DNA from: Gammaproteobacteria bacterium
Lineage (GTDB): Bacteria > Pseudomonadota > Gammaproteobacteria > Enterobacterales > Alteromonadaceae
DNA length: 64,000 nucleotides
NCBI GenBank assembly: GCA_018222405.1
Contig: JAAFAI010000012.1
Span: forward strand, 62,001-126,000
Direction: 5' to 3'
In this document: positions 44,125 to 52,722 of the stretch, in pieces
Position numbering within the stretch: position 1 is the stretch's first letter
Layout of the letters: each line of letters opens with the position of its first letter
Notes under the pieces: model-generated
Database searches by the model: none
What the model saw: only the letters and a program-made list of their open reading frames with translations
Told to the model about the DNA's origin: nothing
Made by a program: the position numbers and the translations under genes

Positions 44125-44946
44125 TTACTGATTGCCGGGCTCTTGGGGCTCGGTAAACATGTTTAAGTCACCCAGCATTTGGTTTAGTACGCCGCTTCGG
44201 GCAAACTCTTCGAGCTTTTGGTTAATAGCTTTAAACAGGGGTTTGTGGCCCGGGTGACAAATCACGGTATCGTGCATGGTCAGCGGCGAATACTCCATTG
44301 AATATGGCAGCTCCGACATCCCCAGTTCCTCGTAGGCAAACAACACATCCGGATAAAACGAAAAGATATAATCGACTTTATTATCATTAAGCATCTGCAC
44401 ATTTTCCGTTTCACTGCTGACTTCAAACAGGTGCGTCACGCGATCGACTATTTGCTGCATTTCTTTGCTCAACGGCGTACCACGCACAATGCTTAGTACT
44501 GCATGATTCGGAATATCACGAGCATGGCGAACTAAGTGTTGTTCATCGCGGGAAATCACTCTCACCATAGCCTTATTTAACGGCACACTGATCAGCACAT
44601 CCTGCAACTCGAGGCTGACATCCTCCAAATCAAAGGTCGCTATCCCCGGCGCATAACAAGCAAATTGCTTATTAACAAATCCGCGCTTGGCCCTCGACAT
44701 GGGCATAACAATGATTTCAGCCTGCTCATCCAGCCCGCTTTCTACCAACGCACGTTGGAGAATTTCGTGGTAAACCCCGGGGCCTTCGTGTTCGCCGGGA
44801 ATGTGGAATAGTCCTGTCAGCTGTGCGCCAACAATGACTTTTTTAGCGCCTGTTTCACTTGCCACCGGCCAGGTTAGCAATGCGGCAAACGCCGTAAGCA
44901 TTATCATATAGTATCGCAACAAATCTCTTTTCCCGGGCTTACGCAT
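44125..44946 (-). CDS. Periplasmic solute-binding-like protein (SBP family 3 fold)
   Basis: 273 residues with a signal peptide (cleavage near V-A-S-E). The chain has the periplasmic type-II binding fold: an early V-I-V-G-A-Q-L-T-G-L-F, P-M-S-R-A-K-R-G-F near residue 83, the hinge-linked I-V-R-G-T-P-L-S and N-D-N-K-V-D-Y-I-F-S. No transporter genes are next to it. In Alteromonadales many such stand-alone proteins exist; they may feed sensor proteins rather than an ABC permease. Its 3' end is 6 nt from the convergent antiporter stop. Ligand unknown; amino-acid-like is only a family guess. Confidence 0.75.
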   Translation of the reverse strand: MRKPGKRDLLRYYMIMLTAFAALLTWPVASETGAKKVIVGAQLTGLFHIPGEHEGPGVYHEILQRALVESGLDEQAEIIVMPMSRAKRGFVNKQFACYAPGIATFDLEDVSLELQDVLISVPLNKAMVRVISRDEQHLVRHARDIPNHAVLSIVRGTPLSKEMQQIVDRVTHLFEVSSETENVQMLNDNKVDYIFSFYPDVLFAYEELGMSELPYSMEYSPLTMHDTVICHPGHKPLFKAINQKLEEFARSGVLNQMLGDLNMFTEPQEPGNQ

Positions 44947-45045
44947 AAAACTGTCTGCTACTAAACTCTATGCACAGGAGTGATATGCTGCAAGCTGAAC
45001 AGGTTAATTATCGCTCATACTTTAGGATAAGAAACAGCCAGAAAG

Positions 45046-46074
45046 TTAATCAGATAAAGCCTGCTGGCGCCGGTGTTTCGGGCTTTGCTGATACCAGCGT
45101 TTAAATGCACGGGTAAAGTTGCCGGCATTGTTAAAACCTAATCTATAGCTGACTTCACTTAATGGTAAATGACCGGTTTCTACCCATAATAACGCCTGCC
45201 GACTGCGTAGAGCATCCACCACAGCCTGGAAGCTGCAGTCTTTGTCAGCCAGTCGTCGCTGTAAGGTACGCGAACTCAGCCCGAGGCGTTGTGCGGCCTG
45301 CACAAGGGTTAGTGTGCCCAGTGGCAGGTGATTTAACAGCAACGACTCCAGTTGGCCGCGCAAATCGCTGCGATCATAGCGCGCCAGATAATCGGCTACC
45401 AGCGCATCATTTTGTGCCGCGAGCTCCGGACTGGCAGTTAACAGCGGCTGATGCATCACCGCTTCACTAAAAGATATTGTGTCATGGGCCGCATTAAAAA
45501 ACACAGGGCACTTGAACACCCGCTGCCAGGGCGTTGGATCTGCAGGTTGCGGTCGACTCAGCGATACCTGCAACGGCACTAAACCGGGCTCAAAAATATG
45601 CCTGGCGGTAAGCATACAGGTGCCCATAAATGCGTCGGTCTCAGTCGCGCTCCAATGGTCAATGGTAAGGCTTTTATGCAGGCTAATATCGACCAGATTA
45701 TTCGACTCACTGATCTTAAGCGTGCCGTAATCGGCAAACATCCGGAAGTTAGCGGCCAGACGCTCAAAACCCGCCATCAGCGTGTTACTGGCCCAAATAG
45801 CAAAGCCCAGTGCTTGCCATGAGGTGGGTCGGACAAACCGGGCTACCGTTAGCCCTACCGCTTCATCCTGAGTCAGACTCTCCACCAGACGCCACAAGCG
45901 ATTAAGCTTAGCAAGAGAATAACGGGTTTCGGGTTGAGCAGCCTGAGCAGGATCTATCCCCACACGCCTAAGCAGACTCTGACCGTCGAGCTGGTAAGCA
46001 TTCATTGCCCTGCTGATCACCAGCGGCCAGCTGCCTATAACACTATGAGATTGCGCGATATTATAGTCTTTCAC
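45046..46074 (-). CDS. AraC-family transcription regulator (arabinose_bd N-domain type)
   Basis: 342 residues. The N-terminal part (about 15-205) has the pattern of the PF12625 ligand domain found in OruR/VirF-like AraC proteins (Q-L-D-G-Q-S-L-L-R-R-V-G-I-D-P). The C-terminus holds two helix-turn-helix motifs (L-T-L-V-Q-A-A-Q-R-L-G-L-S-S-R-T-L-Q-R-R-L and P-L-S-E-V-S-Y-R-L-G-F-N-N-A-G-N-F-T-R-A-F). Many relatives regulate lipid, alkane or fatty-acid genes. It is divergent from an acyl-CoA ligase gene with a 150-bp spacer, so that gene is the likely target. Confidence 0.88.
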   Translation of the reverse strand: MKDYNIAQSHSVIGSWPLVISRAMNAYQLDGQSLLRRVGIDPAQAAQPETRYSLAKLNRLWRLVESLTQDEAVGLTVARFVRPTSWQALGFAIWASNTLMAGFERLAANFRMFADYGTLKISESNNLVDISLHKSLTIDHWSATETDAFMGTCMLTARHIFEPGLVPLQVSLSRPQPADPTPWQRVFKCPVFFNAAHDTISFSEAVMHQPLLTASPELAAQNDALVADYLARYDRSDLRGQLESLLLNHLPLGTLTLVQAAQRLGLSSRTLQRRLADKDCSFQAVVDALRSRQALLWVETGHLPLSEVSYRLGFNNAGNFTRAFKRWYQQSPKHRRQQALSD

Positions 46075-46224
46075 ACGGGCACCCTAAGGTTTGTAAGTGC
46101 AGGTCATACGGCCACACTTATCTTTATACGCCAATAATAAATCTTAACACGCCAACCTATTGCTTGTTAACATTTTTAAAACAACACTATTACAAGACAC
46201 CTCATTAAACACCGGAGCCGTGTG

Positions 46225-47868
46225 ATGCCTGTAAAAATTCTTCAAGGGGCAGAAAATGCCCACGCCTACCCTCTTCTGATTAAACAAATCTTTGCCTCAG
46301 CCGGCCGTTTTGAACCAGACAACCAGATCATTTACCGCGGCGAGCAATCTTTTAGCTATAGTGAGTTTACCCGGCGGGTGCAGCAACTGGCCAATGCGCT
46401 GAAAGCCGCCGGAGTAGAAGCCGGTGATACCGTCGCGGTGATGGACTGGGACAGTCACCGTTACCTTGAATGCTATTTTGCTGTGCCCATGCTGGGCGCC
46501 ATTTTGCATCATGTGAATATTCGCTTGTCACCCGAACAGGTGGCCTACACCATGAATCATGCCGAAGATAAACTGGTGCTGGTGCATGATGATTTTCTTC
46601 CCCTTGCCGATCAGCTGGCAACGCAGCTTCCCACCGTGCAAGGGTACATTAGATTGAGTGACGGCGGAACGCCGCCCGCCACGCCCAATATAAGCGTGCT
46701 TGGCGAGTACGAATCGTTATTGGCGCAGCAGAGCAGCGAATGCGATTTTCCCGATTTTGATGAAAACAGTGTCGCTACCACTTTCTATACCACTGGCACT
46801 ACCGGTAATCCCAAAGGTGTGTATTTCAGCCATCGTCAGTTAGTACTGCATACCATCAACATGGTGGGCATGTTGGGCAGCTATGAAGGCTTGCCACTGC
46901 TGCGTTCCAATTCGGTTTACATGCCCATCACGCCGATGTTCCATGTGCATGCCTGGGGCGTTCCCTATGCGGCTGTGATGCTTAACTGCACGCAGATTTA
47001 TCCGGGGCGCTATGAGCCCAATCTGTTGGTTGACCTGATAAAGCAATACAAGGTCGATTTTTCGCACTGTGTGCCCACTATTTTGCAAATGCTACTGGGC
47101 TGCGAGAAAGGTCACGAAACGCGGCTGGATGGCTGGAAGATCCTTATTGGCGGCAGTGCGCTGCCTAAAGGACTGGCCAAAGCAGCCATGGACAAAGGGG
47201 CAGATATTTATTCCGCCTACGGCATGTCGGAAACCTGCCCGCTACTTACCGTTACCCATTTAAATAAAGCGCAGCGAGCGCTGCCAGCCGAGGAACAGCT
47301 TAAATACAGAACCCTGACCGGCGTGGCGTCCAACCTGGTTGATTTGCGCATTGAAGAGCCCAGTGGCAAATCCGCGGCACACAATGGCAGTGATGTAGGT
47401 GAAGTTACCGTACAAACACCCTGGCTCACCCAGGGGTATTATAAAGAGCCAGCTAAACAGGAAGAGCTTTGGGAAGGCGGAAGACTACATACCGGCGATG
47501 TGGCGAGCGTGCATCCCAATGGCTTTGTAGAAATTAAAGACCGGATTAAAGACGTTATCAAAACCGGCGGTGAATGGCTTTCGTCTATCGAACTGGAAGA
47601 TCTTATCAGTCAGCACCCGGCTGTTGCGGCAGTTGCCGTGGTGGGCATGCCGGATGAAAAATGGGGAGAACGCCCTCATGCAATGGTAGTTGCCAGTAAC
47701 AACGACCTTAGCGCCAGTGATATTCAGCAGCACTTGCAGCAGTTCGTTGCGTCTGGGCATATTTCAAAATGGGCGGTGCCAGAACACATCACCCTGGTTG
47801 ATGATATTCCCAAAACGTCTGTGGGCAAAATCAACAAAAAGGTGATCCGTGCCACCCTGGCAGGCTAA
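46225..47868 (+). CDS. Medium-chain fatty-acid CoA ligase (AlkK-like)
   Basis: 547 residues of the adenylate-forming family. The P-loop-like motif is T-T-G-T-T-G-N-P-K-G-V-Y-F (about 192-204). Next come Y-S-A-Y-G-M-S-E-T-C-P (about 330) and the hinge motif L-H-T-G-D-V-A-S-V, followed by D-R-I-K-D-V-I-K-T-G-G-E-W. The C-terminal P-K-T-S-V-G-K-I-N-K-K has the catalytic Lys. The size and the early M-D-W-D-S-H-R-Y-L-E-C-Y-F resemble AlkK-type ligases that activate medium-chain fatty acids for beta oxidation. ATG 46225 is chosen over the GTG one codon upstream because GGAG lies 8 nt before it. Confidence 0.9.
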   Translation: MPVKILQGAENAHAYPLLIKQIFASAGRFEPDNQIIYRGEQSFSYSEFTRRVQQLANALKAAGVEAGDTVAVMDWDSHRYLECYFAVPMLGAILHHVNIRLSPEQVAYTMNHAEDKLVLVHDDFLPLADQLATQLPTVQGYIRLSDGGTPPATPNISVLGEYESLLAQQSSECDFPDFDENSVATTFYTTGTTGNPKGVYFSHRQLVLHTINMVGMLGSYEGLPLLRSNSVYMPITPMFHVHAWGVPYAAVMLNCTQIYPGRYEPNLLVDLIKQYKVDFSHCVPTILQMLLGCEKGHETRLDGWKILIGGSALPKGLAKAAMDKGADIYSAYGMSETCPLLTVTHLNKAQRALPAEEQLKYRTLTGVASNLVDLRIEEPSGKSAAHNGSDVGEVTVQTPWLTQGYYKEPAKQEELWEGGRLHTGDVASVHPNGFVEIKDRIKDVIKTGGEWLSSIELEDLISQHPAVAAVAVVGMPDEKWGERPHAMVVASNNDLSASDIQQHLQQFVASGHISKWAVPEHITLVDDIPKTSVGKINKKVIRATLAG

Positions 47869-47874
47869 TCAACC

Positions 47875-47895
47875 GGCGGGAGCCGAGCTCCCGCC
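47875..47895. terminator. GC-rich hairpin between convergent genes
   Basis: Perfect 9-bp stem GGCGGGAGC/GCTCCCGCC with a 3-nt loop, 6 nt after the acyl-CoA ligase stop and facing the convergent WYL-regulator gene. It lacks a clear T run, so termination may be incomplete. Confidence 0.55.
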
Positions 47896-47924
47896 AGCCG
47901 CTATTTATGGCTCAACGTAGTCGC

Positions 47925-48824
47925 TTATTTCGGCTCTGCGTAGCCTGGCGCTATGGCCAGGTTATCCACATCGCGTAACGTAAACCGGTTCTGTAACCAC
48001 AGTTGATATTCGGCCCCTTCCAGTGTGCCGCGCTCGGTGCAGTCTACATTCCAGCGGCGCAGTAAATACCCCGCCATGGCAGCCCGCACGTTTATCAGTA
48101 ACTGGCTGTTTTCCATTCCGTAATCCATTTCAATGGCAGTGGGGAAACTCACGTTCTTTGGATGCGGCACCAACTGTAATGGGATCATCCGATGCCACTC
48201 ACTGTCGTACTCAGCCAGTTCGTTGGCGGCGGGTTCTGATTTTAGTGTGACCTTACTGACCCGAGTCAGTACAAAATCACGGAAGCTCTGACTTTTGCGG
48301 TCAAAGGCGCGTACATGCCAGCGCAGACCATTATCGACAATCGCATGCGGTACCAGCTCCCGGGCAGCAGAGCCACTCGACAAAGACGTGTATATCACAC
48401 TCACTGCGCGATTATTTAAAATGGCCTGGACCAGTTTTGCGACAATAAAAATATCCGGCACATTGAGGCTCGACGGCGCTTCTACCGGAAAATGAATATC
48501 ACCAATGGCATCAAAGCCATCAGAAATATCATTGGCCAGTTTAGTTAGCGTACGCTGGGCGTCATGTTCAAATAACGGCTTAAACTGGCTGGTTTGAAAA
48601 TAGCGCTTTTCCCTTGAGTCATATTCCAGGTTGTCCGGCGCCATTTCCTTATACAAATTAAAATCACGGGAGCCTGCCGACAAGCCCACTTCAAAACGGT
48701 TGATCAAGTCCTGACGGTAGATCGCCCCTTTAAACAACAAACAAAAATCAATGTAGGCCAAACGCTGACGCTGGGCGAAACTTATACTTGCTAACATCCT
48801 TTCGACTCGAATAAGACTGCTCAA
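47925..48824 (-). CDS. BrxR/CapW-type WYL-domain transcription regulator
   Basis: 299 residues. The N-terminal winged helix reads L-A-Y-I-D-F-C-L-L-F-K-G, I-N-R-F-E-V-G-L-S-A-G-S-R-D, Y-K-E-M-A-P-D-N-L-E-Y-D and F-K-P-L-F. This is the pattern of BrxR and CapW, homodimeric repressors that control BREX and CBASS defence operons. The WYL domain (about 125-205) has G-L-R-W-H-V-R-A-F-D and F-R-D-F-V-L-T-R-V, and a WCX-like C-terminus follows. No defence genes are next to it: upstream on the same strand is only an unknown 140-residue protein. It may be an orphan or have been retained for another role. Confidence 0.85.
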   Translation of the reverse strand: MSSLIRVERMLASISFAQRQRLAYIDFCLLFKGAIYRQDLINRFEVGLSAGSRDFNLYKEMAPDNLEYDSREKRYFQTSQFKPLFEHDAQRTLTKLANDISDGFDAIGDIHFPVEAPSSLNVPDIFIVAKLVQAILNNRAVSVIYTSLSSGSAARELVPHAIVDNGLRWHVRAFDRKSQSFRDFVLTRVSKVTLKSEPAANELAEYDSEWHRMIPLQLVPHPKNVSFPTAIEMDYGMENSQLLINVRAAMAGYLLRRWNVDCTERGTLEGAEYQLWLQNRFTLRDVDNLAIAPGYAEPK

Positions 48825-48880
48825 TGCACCAATATGGTTTATTTTGATTCGGTTGTAAAGCGGGCAGAGTTTTTTCTGAC

Positions 48881-49303
48881 TCAGGGAAGATCGGCCTGGA
48901 GCAGCTTGCGGTTGTTGCCATCGTATTTACGGTATAAGCGGTAATTGTAGGCAGAGCGTTCAGGTAGCCCGGCACAGACTACCTGATAGCGAGCCACAAA
49001 GGTTCCGTCAGCCAGGCGATGAATGAAATCAAAATACTCCAGGCGCTGGCCCGGTTCAGAGTATTCATCAACACTGTAGTCCTTAAGCAGAAACAGCTCA
49101 TCCGCCCCGACCTCAAAGTATTGACGGTAAGCATCGGCACTTGGATCTGGCCGTTCCCGGGCATATTCGTCAGCCGCATCGAGTTCCAGGGGGATGCCAT
49201 TCTTTGCCGGGGGTACGCTATCAGGCCTGGTTACTAACGAGGTAGTGTAATAAGGTGCTCGGGCTTCCCGTAATCCTGCCAGGAAGCGCTTCAGCCACAT
49301 CAT
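48881..49303 (-). CDS. Hypothetical soluble protein upstream of the WYL regulator
   Basis: About 140 residues, acidic and soluble, without signal peptide or membrane segment. It opens M-M-W-L-K-R-F-L-A-G-L-R-E-A and has a middle Y-F-E-V-G-A-D-E-L-F-L-L-K-D-Y and a C-terminal F-D-F-I-H-R-L-A-D-G-T-F-V-A-R-Y-Q-V. Three ATGs compete; the one at 49303 has GGAG at 8 nt spacing, whereas the ATG at 49309 is too close. It precedes the WYL regulator by about 56 nt on the same strand, so the two may share a transcript. I recognise no family; no function is proposed. Confidence 0.65.
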   Translation of the reverse strand: MMWLKRFLAGLREARAPYYTTSLVTRPDSVPPAKNGIPLELDAADEYARERPDPSADAYRQYFEVGADELFLLKDYSVDEYSEPGQRLEYFDFIHRLADGTFVARYQVVCAGLPERSAYNYRLYRKYDGNNRKLLQADLP

Positions 49304-49399
49304 ATCCATTTCTCCATACTATCAACTACATCAGGCCTGTCTTTAACCTGCTTCTACTGCTGGTATAAAGGTAGTTCAGTACGGGTCAAAGTAAATGTG

Positions 49400-50845
49400 T
49401 TAGTTGCTCAAAAGATGAATCAGATGCCGGGCCACACTTACCAACAGAGAACTGTGACGATGTCCTTCTTCTTTAAGCGTTGCCAGGTCAGACGCGGTAA
49501 ATAGCCTGCCCTCCTGAAACACCATTTGTGGCTGTCGCATTGTCTCGGGCTCGGTAAGCGGGTTGTTGTTTAAGACCACCAAATCGGCGCGATAACCCCT
49601 TGCCACTTTGCCCAGTTCGTTACTGCGGTTTAAAACCTCTGCTGCGTTGATGGTGGCGCTGCGCAATACCTCTTTTACAGGAATACCGGCTTCAATCATC
49701 AGTAACGCCTCACGAATAGTGGCCGGCCCCGGCACGTCCACCAGAGCCCCTGCATCGGAGCCAAGCGCCAGGGTCACGCCGTGTTCATAAAGGCTAAGCG
49801 TTAACTCATTGAGATAGTCATCCACCTTGCGGTTATACTCACCCAGCTCCGCTGATGACCCTAACCAGCGCTGAAAAGAAGTCTGCTCATAAACCATGCG
49901 CGCAAAAGGATTGATCGCGTTGAGATCCTGCCGCCTCAGATAAGCCTGTTTTTGGGTGCTAAGCAAGGTAAGTTCCTGATTTACGGCCAGCGTTGGAATG
50001 AGTGGTACCTCATGTTCTCGCAGAAAATCAGCGGCAAGCGTAACTTTTTGCGGATTACGTTGCTGGTGCAAAAATCCGTCGAACACTTCTTCCACATGTT
50101 CAAAGCTTGCCAGGCTGGCATGAGCTGCGAGATTTTGTTGCATCAAATCGTAGGAAGGATGACCAGCCACCGACACACCAAGCTGCATCGCTTCATCCAG
50201 CACCGCCTCATACACCTCTGCATGGAGCCCTTCGTACACTTTGATAAAATCATAGCCCTGATTGATATAGTCACGCACAGCCTGACGAGCCGTTTGCGGG
50301 CTATTCACTGTAAAGTGGGATAAAGGATCGCCCTGCTCCACACTGTTAAAGATGGGTGACGAAAGCACCAGTTGACTACCAAACCAGTCGCCCTGCTCCA
50401 GTTCGTCACGCCACTTTAGATGATAGCGATAGCCGCCCATATTACGCAGCGTGGTAACCCCGGTGGCAAGGGCCATTTTGGCATAGCTGCGGTCAAGCAC
50501 GTGCACATGTAAATCGATCAGGCCGGCCATTACAAAGCGGCCACTACCATTCACTACCGGTAAATCCTCAGGTAGTGGTAATGCTGATGATTGCACGGTT
50601 TCTATCCGGCCATCCCGGATGATCACCGCCTGATCGCTCAGCACCGGTTCCTCGTCCAGCGTTAGCACATTCACATTAGTCAGAATATGACTTTGCGGAC
50701 GGAACAGAGTTAAGGCGGTGCTGCCATGTTCGTAATGAACATAAACTGCCAGAGCGGTAACCGACAACAAAAGAATGCTGCAGATAAACAAAATCGACAG
50801 GCCAATCGCTTTGATGGGAATAAAATTAACGCTTGAGGTTCTCAT
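49400..50845 (-). CDS. Amidohydrolase-family protein with N-terminal membrane anchor
   Basis: 481 residues. One N-terminal hydrophobic helix (about 15-37) anchors or exports the protein. The metal-dependent hydrolase core follows: G-L-I-D-L-H-V-H-V (metal His pair, about 113-121), T-T-L-R-N-M-G-G, a Lys in D-F-I-K-V-Y-E-G, V-A-G-H-P-S-Y and A-L-G-S-D-A-G-A (metal Asp). The arrangement is that of imidazolonepropionase/prolidase-like amidohydrolases acting on cyclic or peptide amides; secreted relatives in Alteromonadales often cleave dipeptides or lactones. Substrate not predictable. The gene is 125 nt downstream of a membrane AraC regulator on the same strand. Confidence 0.88.
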   Translation of the reverse strand: MRTSSVNFIPIKAIGLSILFICSILLLSVTALAVYVHYEHGSTALTLFRPQSHILTNVNVLTLDEEPVLSDQAVIIRDGRIETVQSSALPLPEDLPVVNGSGRFVMAGLIDLHVHVLDRSYAKMALATGVTTLRNMGGYRYHLKWRDELEQGDWFGSQLVLSSPIFNSVEQGDPLSHFTVNSPQTARQAVRDYINQGYDFIKVYEGLHAEVYEAVLDEAMQLGVSVAGHPSYDLMQQNLAAHASLASFEHVEEVFDGFLHQQRNPQKVTLAADFLREHEVPLIPTLAVNQELTLLSTQKQAYLRRQDLNAINPFARMVYEQTSFQRWLGSSAELGEYNRKVDDYLNELTLSLYEHGVTLALGSDAGALVDVPGPATIREALLMIEAGIPVKEVLRSATINAAEVLNRSNELGKVARGYRADLVVLNNNPLTEPETMRQPQMVFQEGRLFTASDLATLKEEGHRHSSLLVSVARHLIHLLSN

Positions 50846-50970
50846 TGAAAGCTCCGATGTAATTTGTATGGAGCTACTTTGCGCCAGCGCTGGCCGAGGG
50901 GCGACCAGGATCAGGATTCTGCACCTGCTAAACGCTATTTTGGACCTTTAAAAATTCTGTACTGCTGCCC

Positions 50971-52017
50971 TTAACCCCGCGCCCGCAGCGGCGAAAGATA
51001 CTGGCCTGGTGTTTTGCCGGTGTGTTTTTTAAATACCGCGTTAAATGACGATTTAGAACTAAAGCCGGCATCCATGGCAAGATCGAGCAAGGTTTTATCC
51101 GGCGTGGATTTGGCTAACTCAGCCACACGGTTGATGCGCAGTTGATTAATGTAGTCGGCAAAACTCATACCGCCACCGGTATTAATTGACCAGGAGATGT
51201 CTTTTACCGACAGGCCGGTAAAACCGGCAATATCCTGCAAACAAATGCGCGGCTGACAATACCATTGTTGTTCGCGGATCTGACTATCCAATGCCTGAAA
51301 GATAGCAGCAGCCTGACTGTCTTCGTGAGGCGCTGGTTCAGCGTTAGTTTGCTCAACCTCACTGAGCCCGTTAAACAACGCGGGTTGCCGAATAAGCCCG
51401 ACAATAGCAACACACAACACCAGTAAAAACGCGCTCTGGTCGAGCAAATACCAGGTACTGCGAAAGGGCTCAGTAGTAACGCTCTGCAAATTCACCCGCA
51501 CCATGTCCAGGATCAGCAATACCAGCATTACCACCAGCGTATTAAACAGCCAGTGCAAGCCCTTACGCTCAGTATCGGCTTCACGTTCTGCCATAGCGGC
51601 GTGATAGCGTTTTAACCACCTGAATGCCAGTGCAAAATAAACCAACTGGCTAACTGCACCGGCCAGCAACATCCACTGCAGATAGGGTGTTAAAGGTAAT
51701 GCCATTAGCGTTGGTAAAAAGTGAGCGCTGTCGCGATAAGTTAAGGGTTGCTCGGGAACCAGTAACACCCGCACTAAAAGATAAAAAATAGGCCCCAAAG
51801 ACAGGCTGAAAGCCGGCGTAATATACCAACCAATGTCGCCAGCATTGAGTTCTTCATATAAGTTAAAGCCCATCATCAGGCTCTGCATTAACAGCGCCAG
51901 AATAAGGCCGTTATAGCGCCGTTCGCCCGCCAGCAAAGCAATCCCCAGCAAGCCGGTGAACAGGCTTAATATCTGAATGATATTCACTGCTTGCAGGTGA
52001 AATTCGGCTAATAGCAC
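50971..52017 (-). CDS. AraC-family regulator with membrane N-terminus
   Basis: 348 residues. The first about 210 contain seven hydrophobic segments. A linker (E-V-E-Q-T-N-A-E-P-A) leads to a C-terminal AraC DNA-binding domain with helix-turn-helix parts I-A-G-F-T-G-L-S-V-K-D-I-S and L-L-D-L-A-M-D-A-G-F-S-S-K-S-S-F-N-A-V-F, ending H-T-G-K-T-P-G-Q-Y. Such membrane AraC proteins are common in Alteromonadales and Bacteroidetes. It probably senses a signal in the membrane and controls a neighbour; the amidohydrolase 125 nt downstream is a candidate. Confidence 0.88.
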   Translation of the reverse strand: MLLAEFHLQAVNIIQILSLFTGLLGIALLAGERRYNGLILALLMQSLMMGFNLYEELNAGDIGWYITPAFSLSLGPIFYLLVRVLLVPEQPLTYRDSAHFLPTLMALPLTPYLQWMLLAGAVSQLVYFALAFRWLKRYHAAMAEREADTERKGLHWLFNTLVVMLVLLILDMVRVNLQSVTTEPFRSTWYLLDQSAFLLVLCVAIVGLIRQPALFNGLSEVEQTNAEPAPHEDSQAAAIFQALDSQIREQQWYCQPRICLQDIAGFTGLSVKDISWSINTGGGMSFADYINQLRINRVAELAKSTPDKTLLDLAMDAGFSSKSSFNAVFKKHTGKTPGQYLSPLRARG

Positions 52018-52326
52018 AGATGGTCCCTCTTTGGCTTACTCAGCTCTTGTTCGGTTATGGCGTTCCCTTATAACAGAACAACAGTTTAGCAATAAATCGC
52101 CAGACAGAGACATATCTATTCAGAGAGTATGATGGATTCAGGCTTAAGATGCCTTTTTAGGCTCATAAGCGGTCACCAACAAAGCATTCTTGCGTTATCA
52201 GCAATGCATGAATTGATGAGCCGCATGCCCGAGCGTCGTGTTGATAGCATGGAAAAAATGCCGGTCCCGGACTGTGCCAGCCCTCGATATCAGAGATAAC
52301 TTAAAGCTGGCATTTTAGTGTTTAAT
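52018..52326. other. Intergenic gap of about 310 bp
   Basis: Contains the promoter of the membrane AraC gene and the 3' region of the CheY-like gene. A 31-codon plus-strand frame (52205-52300) has no ribosome site. I see no terminator-like hairpin. Confidence 0.4.
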
Positions 52327-52689
52327 TTAAATAATCTGTGACACGGCGGAGATAAACATTGGAGGCTGAAAAGGCTTCACCAACCAGTTTTTCACCCCAT
52401 AAGACTCGGCCTGGTTGCGTAAATCCTGTTCCGTTTCTGTGGTAAGCATTAGTACAGGCGTTTCCTGATACGCTTTAATTTTGCGAGCATTCTTTACAAA
52501 TTCCAAGCCATTCATTACCGGCATATTAACGTCGCTTACAATTAAATTAATGGGTTGCCCATTTAATTGTTCGAGGGCCTTTTGACCATTTTCAGCTTCG
52601 AGTACGGTGTATCCATTCACTTTTAAAAACATGGTTAGCACCTGACGAATTGAAATCGAATCATCCACAACCAATACTATTTTTGACAT
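52327..52689 (-). CDS. CheY-like single-domain response regulator
   Basis: 120 residues, a receiver domain only: D-D-S near residue 9-11, phospho-acceptor in L-I-V-S-D-V-N-M-P, Thr in M-L-T-T-E and Lys in W-L-V-K-P-F. The S-I-R-Q-V-L start and the W-L-V-K-P end are typical of stand-alone receivers that work with CheA-type or hybrid kinases. It is 33 nt downstream of a larger receiver protein on the same strand, so they form a two-gene operon. No kinase lies nearby, so the phosphate must come from elsewhere. Confidence 0.9.
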   Translation of the reverse strand: MSKIVLVVDDSISIRQVLTMFLKVNGYTVLEAENGQKALEQLNGQPINLIVSDVNMPVMNGLEFVKNARKIKAYQETPVLMLTTETEQDLRNQAESYGVKNWLVKPFQPPMFISAVSQII

Positions 52690-52722
52690 ATCAAACTCTT
52701 CTGAAATCTCTGTTGCAACAAT

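Noticed and set aside
47925..49303. Defence island around the BrxR/CapW-type regulator
   Set aside because: No nuclease, methyltransferase, cyclase, ATPase or effector gene is adjacent; only the regulator remains, so it is reported as an orphan instead.
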